Below are positions 40,938-48,782 of a stretch of 56,355 nt of DNA, piece by piece. A program made the translations under genes and the position numbers. Source of the stretch: Gammaproteobacteria bacterium (GTDB lineage Bacteria > Pseudomonadota > Gammaproteobacteria > Xanthomonadales > SZUA-36); NCBI GenBank assembly GCA_021772935.1, contig JAJFLA010000027.1, positions 1-56,355 of the forward strand. Reading direction: 5' to 3'. Position 1 is the first letter of the stretch, and each line of letters begins with the position of its first letter. The notes beneath the pieces are model-generated. The model was not told the DNA's origin, did not search any database, and saw nothing but the letters and a program-made list of their open reading frames with translations.

Positions 40938-41819
40938 ATGGGCTGGGGTGAAATCTTTGCGTTATCCAGCGCTCTGACATGGTCGTTGGCTGTTATTCTG
41001 TTCCGTCGTTCAGGTGAAACCTTGCCTGCTTTTGAGCTGAATCTGTTCAAGAACTGCTTAGGTATGGTTTTGATGATACCGACGATACTGCTGCTTGATG
41101 GTTGGGTGCTTCCAGATTACACGGCTACTGAACTATTGCTCGTGTTTGTCTCTGGCTTGCTTGGTATTGCTTTGGCAGATACCTGGTATTTGAAAGCACT
41201 CAACCTGATGGGGGCGAGCAGGACAGGTATTGTTTCGAGTCTTTACAGTCCATTTGTCATTTTGCTATCAGCCATTTTCCTTGGTGAGCGTCTGGTTCCC
41301 TGGCAATGGCTTGGTTTTATTTTGGTAATGGCCGGTGTGTTGCTTGTTACCTGGCGCAGGAAACAATCTGTCGTTGATACGGCGGATATCAAAAGAGGTG
41401 TAATCTACGGTGCGGCAGCGGTGTTTTTTATGGCTGTTGGTATCGTCATGGTAAAAGAAATACTCGAAACACGCTCATTTTTGTGGACCGTTGAGTTGCG
41501 TCTTGTTGGTGGTATTAGCGGTATGTTTGTATTCGTGCTTCCGAGTGCCCGGTGGCAAAAAGTAAAGCTAAATTTTAAGCAGCCTCAACCTTGGCTAACG
41601 ATCACGTTTGCGTCATTTTTGGGTGCGTATCTCGCTTTGATTCTGTGGTTGGCGGGATACAAATTAATTGAAGCATCGGTGGCTTCGGTTCTTAATGAAA
41701 CCAATGTGGCATTTATTGTTTTACTGGCCTGGCTAATGCTGGGTGAACAAATCAATCGGCGTAAACTGATAGGTGTAACCCTGACGCTTGGTGGTGTGAT
41801 TATCATGATGTTAGTCTAG
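40938..41819 (+). CDS. EamA/DMT-family transporter
   Basis: 293 residues with ten predicted helices in two EamA repeats (about 1-135 and 148-293). LSSALTWSLAVILFRRSGET opens the first, YGAAAVFFMAVGIVMVKEIL the second; each ends with the short GERLVPWQWLGFILVMAGVL or GEQINRRKLIGVTLTLGGVI unit. Substrate unknown, usually export of small metabolites. The next gene begins 8 bp later. Confidence 0.9.
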   Translation: MGWGEIFALSSALTWSLAVILFRRSGETLPAFELNLFKNCLGMVLMIPTILLLDGWVLPDYTATELLLVFVSGLLGIALADTWYLKALNLMGASRTGIVSSLYSPFVILLSAIFLGERLVPWQWLGFILVMAGVLLVTWRRKQSVVDTADIKRGVIYGAAAVFFMAVGIVMVKEILETRSFLWTVELRLVGGISGMFVFVLPSARWQKVKLNFKQPQPWLTITFASFLGAYLALILWLAGYKLIEASVASVLNETNVAFIVLLAWLMLGEQINRRKLIGVTLTLGGVIIMMLV

Positions 41820-41827
41820 GGGGTCGG

Positions 41828-42697
41828 ATGCAAACGAATAACTCAATTAAGAAATGGCTGCTCAGCTTGATGCTGCTTGCGGCAGCCTTTCTGTCAGTCT
41901 CCCCCGTCGTAGATCAGCGTGCTGCCACAAATTATGAAAAGTTGTTTCAACGGGCATTTGTCACCTTTGCTCTCGCCAGGACGATTAATGGTGTAATTTC
42001 CGTGGTGCAGGGTACCGAGATCGCATTGCAACCTGCTGGAGTGGGGGTGACCCTGACACCGGGCGAGATACTGGATCCGGTTAACGACCTGGTCGAACGC
42101 TTTTCATGGATCATGTTGGCTGCGACTATTTCACTGGGTGTGCAGAATGTGTTGCTGGACATTAGCGCATGGTGGTTTATACAAGCTTTGGTTGTCGCCC
42201 TGGCGGCATGGTTGTTGATACGGCTATGGTATCCGGGGCAGGGCTCTCAAGTGTACAAGGTGTTATTGAAACGAGTGTTCCTGCTTTTGCTCTTGTTACG
42301 CTTTGCTGTTCCGGTGATGCTGATCGCCAATGATCTGTTGTATCAACAATTTCTTGAACCGCGTTACCTGCAAAGTACGGAAATCATCAACGAAGCTGGT
42401 AAAGAATTAGAACAGCTGAGCACGCAAGCGAGCGTGGAAAAGCCGCAAGACGGTGGCACCGGCATGCTGGACTCCATCACCCGTGCATGGAGCAGCACGG
42501 TTGATTCCATGGATATCGCCGGCAAACTTCAAGGTATGCAAATTCGGGCCGGTGAAATCACAAAACACCTGATCCAGTTGAGTGTCGTTTTTATTCTTCA
42601 AACAGGTTTATTACCGGTAGTGTTTTTATGGTTTTTTCTACAAACCATTAAGCGACTGTTCTCTTCAGTTCGTGTCGACGCATTCAAAAAAAGTTAA
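41828..42697 (+). CDS. Multi-pass membrane protein of unknown function
   Basis: 289 residues. Hydrophobic segments at about 9-27, 94-112, 118-135, 147-168 and 252-272, with a soluble, helical stretch between 185 and 245 (EPRYLQSTEIINEAGKELEQ). No family recognised. Probably co-transcribed with the EamA transporter; the spacing of 8 bp with GGGG upstream supports this. Confidence 0.7.
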   Translation: MQTNNSIKKWLLSLMLLAAAFLSVSPVVDQRAATNYEKLFQRAFVTFALARTINGVISVVQGTEIALQPAGVGVTLTPGEILDPVNDLVERFSWIMLAATISLGVQNVLLDISAWWFIQALVVALAAWLLIRLWYPGQGSQVYKVLLKRVFLLLLLLRFAVPVMLIANDLLYQQFLEPRYLQSTEIINEAGKELEQLSTQASVEKPQDGGTGMLDSITRAWSSTVDSMDIAGKLQGMQIRAGEITKHLIQLSVVFILQTGLLPVVFLWFFLQTIKRLFSSVRVDAFKKS

Positions 42698-42777
42698 AAA
42701 TCAAGTAATAACAATAATATATATCCTCTAATTGTTGTTCCTACAACAATTCGCATAATTCCCCTACAAATTCAAAT

Positions 42778-42848
42778 TGACATAAATGGCAAAATATGAC
42801 ATATTAGGCTATAAGTGACATATACGGCAAAATATGACATATATGTCA
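42778..42848. promoter_or_regulatory. Four 14-bp operator-like palindromes at exact 19-bp spacing
   Basis: TGACATAAATGGCA (42778), TGACATATTAGGCT (42797), TGACATATACGGCA (42816) and TGACATATATGTCA (42835) start 19 bp apart. The last is a perfect palindrome. The sites lie on nearly the same helical face over two turns. The same motif and spacing recur upstream of the second DUF6502 gene. A cooperative transcription factor array is the best explanation; the bound protein is unknown. Confidence 0.75.
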
Positions 42849-42992
42849 AATATAGTAAACATTATATAGATTTAAAAGAAGGGAGGTCCGTAAACAACAG
42901 GTAACGCAGATGGCGGTGTAGACCAATCGAAAGGACTGGTCATGCCTGTTTAAGGTGGGGTCTGAAATTACGTGTAAGGGGGGGGGGACGAA

Positions 42993-43028
42993 GTACCGGT
43001 CTTGAAACAGGCTGGGCTTTGTCTTGTG
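42993..43028 (+). promoter_or_regulatory. Conserved 36-bp hairpin leader, copy 1
   Basis: This 36-bp block is identical to 44355-44390. Its first part, CCGGTCT-TGAAAC-AGGCTGG, folds as a 7-bp stem with G-U pairs; the 3' part CTTTGTCTTG can pair with the upstream purine-rich strand, clearly so in copy 2. A run of ten G precedes it (42978-42987). It ends 51 bp before the ATG, so it is probably in the 5' UTR. Confidence 0.6.
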
Positions 43029-43078
43029 TGGTTTTAATACAAGGGAGTGGAGTTTCTTTAGTCAACAGGGAAAGCCCA

Positions 43079-43942
43079 ATGAATGGACCCAGTCAACCTG
43101 CTTTACTCGACATAGCCATCCTCACACGTGCTGTTGAAAATGTATTCCGAAAACTGATCCGCATGCTCATTGGAAAAATTTCACTGAAAAAGCTTCAGGA
43201 AATGATTCAAATTATCTTTGTTGAAGAGGCGGAGGCAAAATTAAAGCAGGAAGCGCCAGGAAAAAGCGTGGCCTTGGGCGATATCGCGTTGCAGACAGGT
43301 GTGGATACCAGGACGATTAAAAAAGTCAGAACCTATATAGCGGTTAATAACCCCATTCATCAAGATGATACTTTTCTTGATGGTTTTATGCCTTTGTTTA
43401 AGGTGTTTGACCTGTGGATGAATGATGCAAGGTTTTTTGATGTCAACACAGGAAAACCACGAAAACTTCAATTTGAAGGTGAGGGCGCAACATTTTCTGG
43501 CCTGGTCAAATTGGCAATTCAATCACGGGGCTTAACCACTCAAGCAGTTTTAAAGCGACTCAAAGAGATTGATGTTGTAGATGAAGATCCGCTATCCGGC
43601 ACGATAGTGCTCAAGCAGGAAGATAATGTATTTATAAGTAAGGATGATTTAGACCTGCTGGATGTTGGCTTTACCGCCATCGGCAACCTGGTGGGTACGA
43701 TCGATCATAATATTCGGCATCATCTGAACGAAGAGGAAAAATATTTTCAAAGGGGCAGTTGGGACTATCAATTCAGTCCGGAGAAAATAGACCATGTGCG
43801 CAAGGTCATTCACAGGTATTTAAGTAAAACTGATAAAAAATCCAGGGATATCATCGCTTCTTTAGCTGAAGTTGATAGCCAAAATGGTCAGCTAACTGCC
43901 GGTATCAGCATGTTCTACTTCGAGGAAGAGCAACAAACCTGA
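43079..43942 (+). CDS. DUF6502-like protein, paralogue 1
   Basis: 287 residues from the ATG at 43079 (AGGGA seven bases upstream; the aligned ATG is used in paralogue 2). ILTRAVENVFRKLIRMLIGK, KLQEMIQIIFVEEAEAKLKQ, then ALGDIALQTGVDTRTIKKVR, which reads as a winged-helix or HTH segment. The middle region is variable (about 25-30% identity by eye), while the end TAGISMFYFEEE is strongly conserved. The family has no assigned function; the HTH suggests DNA binding. Head-to-tail duplicate of the next gene. Confidence 0.72.
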   Translation: MNGPSQPALLDIAILTRAVENVFRKLIRMLIGKISLKKLQEMIQIIFVEEAEAKLKQEAPGKSVALGDIALQTGVDTRTIKKVRTYIAVNNPIHQDDTFLDGFMPLFKVFDLWMNDARFFDVNTGKPRKLQFEGEGATFSGLVKLAIQSRGLTTQAVLKRLKEIDVVDEDPLSGTIVLKQEDNVFISKDDLDLLDVGFTAIGNLVGTIDHNIRHHLNEEEKYFQRGSWDYQFSPEKIDHVRKVIHRYLSKTDKKSRDIIASLAEVDSQNGQLTAGISMFYFEEEQQT

Positions 43943-44184
43943 GTTTTTGCTTCAATGTGTCTGTGATGGGCACTTATTGATCTCAACCAGACTTGATTTT
44001 TACCCCGCTTGCCCGGCCAGAATGTGCCGTTCTCTTATACCCATTTCGTTAAACCGCATGTCTCATCAATGCGGACTAAACCCTATAAAGCAAATCAACA
44101 GCTTCGCTGCTTAGTCTCTTGCCGTGGTTGGCAGTACTGCAATTACACCCCGGAATCGACCTGACAGTTTTTTTGAAATAGAAT
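43943..44184. other. Spacer between the DUF6502 paralogues
   Basis: No reading frame supported. CCGCATG-TCTCATCAA-TGCGG near 44056 could form a weak hairpin, not a convincing terminator. Confidence 0.35.
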
Positions 44185-44236
44185 TGACATAAATGTCAGT
44201 TAATGACAATATAGGCAATAACTGCCTTTAATGGCA
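44185..44236. promoter_or_regulatory. Three operator-like palindromes at exact 19-bp spacing
   Basis: TGACATAAATGTCA (44185), TGACAATATAGGCA (44204) and TGCCTTTAATGGCA (44223), again 19 bp start to start. The first is perfect apart from its central A-A pair, the third has outer arms TGCC/GGCA. It shares motif and phase with the array at 42778, although the flanking sequence has diverged, so the sites appear to be under selection. Confidence 0.75.
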
Positions 44237-44354
44237 ATATAAGAAAAGAAGCGGGGGGGCTGAAAATCAAGTAATGAAGATGGGCGGGTAGTGTGGAAAA
44301 GAGTCGATTCCTGGCCATAGAGGGGTGTGAATTACTTGTAAAGGCAAGGACAAG

Positions 44355-44390
44355 GTACCGGTCTTGAAACAGGCTGGGCTTTGTCTTGTG
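44355..44390 (+). promoter_or_regulatory. Conserved 36-bp hairpin leader, copy 2
   Basis: Identical to copy 1 over 36 bp. Here the outer stem is good: CAAGGACAAGG (44345-44355) against CTTTGTCTTG, with one bulge, enclosing the inner CCGGTCT/AGGCTGG hairpin. A second hairpin, CTTTGTTC-TTGAAAT-GAACAAAG (44432-44454), lies between it and the gene; together they make a structured leader of over 150 nt. Confidence 0.6.
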
Positions 44391-44501
44391 CGCAGTTGAC
44401 AAACAATGTGTGTCGCATGTTCTGGTTGTTGCTTTGTTCTTGAAATGAACAAAGAAGCGTTTGAATAAGGGAATGAAGTTTAAGTGAACACGGAGAGCCC
44501 T

Positions 44502-45362
44502 ATGGCCACACCGAGTGAACCCGTTTTACATGACGTCGCTATACTCACACGTGCCGTTGAAAATGTTTTCCGGAAACTAATCCGTATGCTGATTGGAAAA
44601 ATGTCGGCGAAAAAGCTTCAGGAAATGGTACAGGTGATTTTCGTTGAAGAAGCAGAAGCAAATCTAAAATTGGAAACACCGGGTAAAAATGTGCCATTGT
44701 CGACATTAGCGGTTGTTACTGGTCTTGATACTCGCACCTTAACCAGGATAAAAAGCAAGCACAGTTACCTGAAACCATTCCACGAAGAAAAACGCTTTTT
44801 AAGCGAAATCACACCGGAGTGCAGTGTTTTGGATGTTTGGGAAAGTAGTTCGAAATACAGAGATTCAAAAACGGGCAAACCAAAAACACTGGCAATACAA
44901 GGCTCGCCCAGCAGTTTTAAAGCGTTAATTGCTGATTCAAATTCGACCCGGGGCGTGACTGTGACGTCATTTTTGCAGCGGCTTGAAGCGAGCAGATCAA
45001 TTGTTGTGAATAAAGCTGAAAACAGTGTTCGAATGATAGACAAAAGGTACACGCCATTTGAATCTGAGGATCAGACTGAAAATATCAAAATCGGCATGGC
45101 AGCCGTGTGCAATCTGGTTGATACCATTAGCCATAATCTAAATGCGCCCTCTCAAAGCAAGCAGTCTTTTTATCAAAAGGGTTGCTGGACTCATCGTCTC
45201 GATAAAAATGATAATGAGAAATTGAGGCTTCTACTCAAAAGGTTTCTGTTAAAGACCGATGAAAAAGCCAGAAAAGTCATGAAACCTTTTGAACAGGATG
45301 TGGTTCTCAGCGATCAGGTTACTGCGGGCATCAGCATGTTCTATTTTGAGGAAGATCTCTGA
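44502..45362 (+). CDS. DUF6502-like protein, paralogue 2
   Basis: 286 residues from the ATG at 44502 with GGAG six bases upstream; a GTG at 44484 is possible. It matches paralogue 1 in ILTRAVENVFRKLIRMLIGK, KKLQEMVQVIFVEEAEANLK, the HTH-like LSTLAVVTGLDTRTLTRIKS and the tail VTAGISMFYFEEDL. The strongly conserved ends with a divergent middle suggest two related regulators with different partners or targets. No membrane segment. Confidence 0.72.
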   Translation: MATPSEPVLHDVAILTRAVENVFRKLIRMLIGKMSAKKLQEMVQVIFVEEAEANLKLETPGKNVPLSTLAVVTGLDTRTLTRIKSKHSYLKPFHEEKRFLSEITPECSVLDVWESSSKYRDSKTGKPKTLAIQGSPSSFKALIADSNSTRGVTVTSFLQRLEASRSIVVNKAENSVRMIDKRYTPFESEDQTENIKIGMAAVCNLVDTISHNLNAPSQSKQSFYQKGCWTHRLDKNDNEKLRLLLKRFLLKTDEKARKVMKPFEQDVVLSDQVTAGISMFYFEEDL

Positions 45363-45581
45363 AACTGATGTATCGGGGCAGGTTTTCCCAAGTCAAAATA
45401 TGGGATCCATGTCTCTGCAAGGCAGATTTAGCTGATCAGTTTTATGATTTCTTTTCTGAGTTTTTTGACCAGTAAGAGACTTGGCTGCAGCAATAGATAA
45501 AAGCCTGCTTGCGCTTAGAGCTTAACCATGTCCTCGGCATAAACTGTTACCTATGTGCCCGGTAAGCACCCCTTTATAGTT
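45363..45581. other. Intergenic region before tRNA-Arg
   Basis: Nothing supportable was found in these 219 bp apart from possible tRNA downstream sequence on the minus strand. Confidence 0.4.
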
Positions 45582-45658
45582 TGGCGCGCCCGACAGGATT
45601 CGAACCTGTGACCCCTAGATTAGGAATCTAGTGCTCTATCCTACTGAGCTACGGGCGC
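45582..45658 (-). tRNA. tRNA-Arg (anticodon CCU)
   Basis: 77 nt with encoded CCA. On the minus strand it reads GCGCCCGTAGCTCAGTAGGA and so on: acceptor GCGCCCG/CGGGCGC, D-stem GCTC/GAGC, anticodon stem CTAGA/TCTAG around TTCCTAA (CCU), T-arm ACAGG-TTCGAAT-CCTGT, discriminator G, CCA. It decodes AGG, a rare arginine codon. No integrase gene adjoins it. Confidence 0.95.
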
Positions 45659-46114
45659 TTGCAAGAGGGCGTATTCTAACAAAAAACGTAAGGAAAACTT
45701 ATTGCTTGTTTTTTGTTTGCGTAAATCCTGTTTGCGTAAATCCAAATTGCGACAGTCTTACGTCGATCGGTTGAGTTCGCAACCAAAAGCTACTGTTGAA
45801 GAGTAAGTTCTTGTTCCTTCGTCTTCTCCATCCTAACCATTGCAACATTGCACTCACAGCCTTTCAACTCAAGGTACAGCTTGTGTATATAAGCTGGAAG
45901 AATCCGAAAAATATAATTGTGTTGTACGCACTGGAACTTATCGAAAAAGACTCAAGGCGCGTGAGCGGCCGACAGGGAAATGGGACGGATATATTTCTTA
46001 AAGAATGTCTCCGGTCTCTTTATTGGATAGAACGAAACATTTATACGAAACCCCGACTTGGCTGGTACCTACCTCGGGTGTACCGTAACAATTTCTGCGC
46101 ACAGGAATATCCCG
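45659..46114. other. Upstream region of the PD40 gene
   Basis: 456 bp. The PD40 frame is open back to 45796 but the peptide there has no methionine after the TTG, no ribosome binding site and no family likeness, so I treat it as non-coding. GTTTGCGTAAATCC and GTTTGCGTAAATCCA occur as a near-direct repeat at 45717-45741. Confidence 0.45.
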
Positions 46115-47088
46115 ATGTTAAACGTAAAAACATTGTTCTCTTGTTGTTTGTAATTGCCAGCGCTGTGTTATTAGTTTCCGGACTGTTTGCACCGTCTGGT
46201 TACGCAGCCTTTGCAACCGATTCCGGGCAACCGGAACCTTCCGCCGATGTCGTCACACTTGGCAATGATCTGTTGAATCTGAGTGGTCCCTACCTCGGCC
46301 AGGAAGTCCCCGGCATGACGGCAAGATTGTTTGCACCCGGTATAGTTTCTGTTTCAGGGCGATATGAATTTGCACTCAGCTTCGCTCCGAATGGTGATCG
46401 CCTTTTATTCACGGCGCAGACAGCAGATGAGAAAGTCCTGGTCTTACATTCGCGCCAAATCAAGGGCCAATGGACTCAACCCAAGCCCGTCGGCCTTTCT
46501 AATGGGGCACGACGTGACGAAATGGAGGCATTTTTTACAGCCGATGGCCAGCACGTGTATTTCGCCCCGTATGACGAAGGAATGGACGTGCGAATTTGGA
46601 GGGTGACCCCGGATGGGGACAATTGGCATAATCCAGTCCCCTTGGTGGGGGCCATTGCTGAACAGCCGGCATTTTATCCAGTCATGGCAAATGACGGCAC
46701 GCTGTACTACACAAATATCAAGGAACGACGCCCTTACTCCGCCCGCCGGTCGAAAGATGGCAACTGGAGTGTGCAACCGGTGCCGGTGGAGTTTGGGGGA
46801 CATGTCTACATTGAACCCGATCAGTCATTTCTCCTGCTTGATGCCCGTGCTGAGGACAGTCTCGGCGGTGGCGATATCTATGTGGCATTTCCCGCAAAAG
46901 ATGGCGACTGGACAAGACCGGTAAATCTTGGGTCCGGTGTAAATTCTGAATTTGGAGAGTCATGTCCAAGCCTCTCGGCGGATGGTAAATATTTATTCTT
47001 CAGCCGCTATAACGAGGAAGGGGGTATCGCTCAAATCTACTGGGTAGACGCGGGAGTTATTACCCAGGCTCGCAAGGACACCCAATAA
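46115..47088 (+). CDS. Exported PD40/TolB-like beta-propeller protein (start disrupted)
   Basis: About 324 residues. After a signal peptide (KRKNIVLLLFVIASAVLLVS) come PD40-type repeats: ALSFAPNGDRLLFTAQ, EAFFTADGQHVYFAPY, YPVMANDGTLYYTN, CPSLSADGKYLFFSRYNEEG. Periplasmic or outer-membrane binding protein; ligand unknown. The ATG at 46115 has AGGA eight bases upstream, but it is one frame off: a single added A in TTAAAC (46118-46123) would give MLKRKNIVLLLF and join the frames. So there is either a one-base deletion that kills the start, or a sequencing error. Confidence 0.65.
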
Positions 47089-47191
47089 AAGATCAGAGCC
47101 CTGTGGGATTATCAGGACACGATCTTTCAATTTTCTTTTCGCTCACAGGGCCACATCAAGTGATGACTATCGTTACAGATTAGTGTGTTTT

Positions 47192-48667
47192 TCAGGCGAG
47201 TGCTGTTGCTACCGCGTCAATTGTTCTCTCTACATCAGCCAGGGTTGTCCTCCAGTTGATTACGCTAATGCGCATTGCTCGCTGTCCTCTCCAATCGACC
47301 CCAGAGAAGAACGCCTCGCCTGTTGCATTGATTCGGTCAATTACCTCAGCCGTGCGCTCGTCGTTCTCTTCTTCTGTTGCGCCCGCCAGTTCAAATCGCA
47401 CCAGTCCTTGATTTAGGGTCGGTGCTGCGACTACTCTGGCTCCTTGTAGTGCACCAATGCCATTCACAAGAGCATCACAAAAGGTGCAGCACCGATCAAC
47501 AAGTGCCTCAACACCGCCGCGCCCCAGTTCCTTTAGTGCCGCATAAACGGGTACGCCGCGTGCCCGCCTTGACCACTCGGGATTCCAGTCAATTTGATCG
47601 CGTGCATCGCCATTGGATGAAATATAGGACGTGGAAACCGTCATCGCGGCCCTATGAGCCACACTATCTCTAATTATGGCGATGCCGCAGTCGAAGGGCA
47701 CGTTTAGCCACTTATGAGCGTCTGTTGCCCAGCTATCCGCAAGATCGACGCCGTTGAGCAAATGGCGCTTGGCCCGACTTGCACGGGCGAATAGCCCGAA
47801 AGCACCGTCGATATGCACCCAGGCATCTGCGTCGTGGGCGATTGGAATGAGTTCATTGAAGTCGTCGCATGCACCAATATTCAGATCGGCGGCATTCAAA
47901 ACAACAATCGTGGGGCCGTCATTGTCTTTGAGAGCGGTGCTCAGCCCTGCGGCTGTAGCCTGGCCGTTTTCATTCATGGGAATTAGCTTAATAGACTTAC
48001 GTCCAACGCCCAGAAAGCGAACCGCACGATCAATCGATTCGTGGTGCTGAGCGGTTGTCAATACCGTCAGGGGCGGGGCGGTGAAAAGACCTTCTTCCTC
48101 GACGTTCCAACCTTGGCGCATCAGCAATGAATGCCGTGCGGCCGCCAGGCTAGTCACGTGAGCGGATTGGCATCCGGTGGTGAAGGCGAATGACGCTTCG
48201 CGCGGCAAGTCGAGCAATTCCAATATCCACGCACCCGCTGTCTCCTCGATCACTGAAACGGACGGACCACAAGTGTAAATGGCAGCGTTCTGGTCCCATG
48301 TTGATACCAACCAATCAGCGGCCAGTGCGGAAGTGAGGGATCCTCCAATAACCCACGCGAAGAATCGTCCGCTCGCGCTGCCCATGTGGCCGCTTTCTGA
48401 CAATGCGACGAGTTCGTCGATGACGCGCTCTGGCGACATGCCTCGATCTGGTATTACACCTCCCAATCGGTTTCGAAGAGTCGCCAGATCTGTCTCGGGG
48501 GCGACAGGTCGAGAGTCAAGTCGGTCCAGCCACGTCTTGGCATGATCAAGGGCGTGGTCGAGGGCCAATGTGGCCGATCGTGTGACGCTATTTTTGATTG
48601 CGTCATCGTGGATGGTTAGATCCCCGTCATCTGACCTTGTTGTTTTGTGATCGTTATTGGTTGTCAT
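47192..48667 (-). CDS. Group II PLP-dependent decarboxylase
   Basis: 491 residues from the ATG at 48667 (GAGG eight bases upstream). Aromatic-L-amino-acid/glutamate-decarboxylase-type fold: FFAWVIGGSLTSALAADWLV, GCQSAHVTSLAAARHSLLMR, HHESIDRAVRFLGVG (PLP-stacking His), HIDGAFGLFARAS and the Schiff-base lysine in DAHKWLNVPFDCGIAI. Substrate not readable, probably an aromatic amino acid or related amine precursor. Minus-strand neighbours are a reductase fusion, a hydrolase and DsrE. Confidence 0.9.
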   Translation of the reverse strand: MTTNNDHKTTRSDDGDLTIHDDAIKNSVTRSATLALDHALDHAKTWLDRLDSRPVAPETDLATLRNRLGGVIPDRGMSPERVIDELVALSESGHMGSASGRFFAWVIGGSLTSALAADWLVSTWDQNAAIYTCGPSVSVIEETAGAWILELLDLPREASFAFTTGCQSAHVTSLAAARHSLLMRQGWNVEEEGLFTAPPLTVLTTAQHHESIDRAVRFLGVGRKSIKLIPMNENGQATAAGLSTALKDNDGPTIVVLNAADLNIGACDDFNELIPIAHDADAWVHIDGAFGLFARASRAKRHLLNGVDLADSWATDAHKWLNVPFDCGIAIIRDSVAHRAAMTVSTSYISSNGDARDQIDWNPEWSRRARGVPVYAALKELGRGGVEALVDRCCTFCDALVNGIGALQGARVVAAPTLNQGLVRFELAGATEEENDERTAEVIDRINATGEAFFSGVDWRGQRAMRISVINWRTTLADVERTIDAVATALA

Positions 48668-48782
48668 GACATTATCCTCGTTCAATATTTTATTACTGCG
48701 GCGGTAGCGCCAGCGCGGCAGATACTCACCATGCCGTAAATTGTCTGTGTTTACAAAATCATGGTTCTCATACTTTTTTCCT

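Noticed and set aside
42778-42848. CRISPR-like repeat array
   Set aside because: Repeats are 14 bp with 5-bp gaps, palindromic, and there are no unique spacers or cas genes; a transcription-factor operator array fits better.
45582-45658. tRNA-Arg as an attachment site for an integrated island
   Set aside because: No integrase gene and no repeated tRNA 3' end were found on either side.
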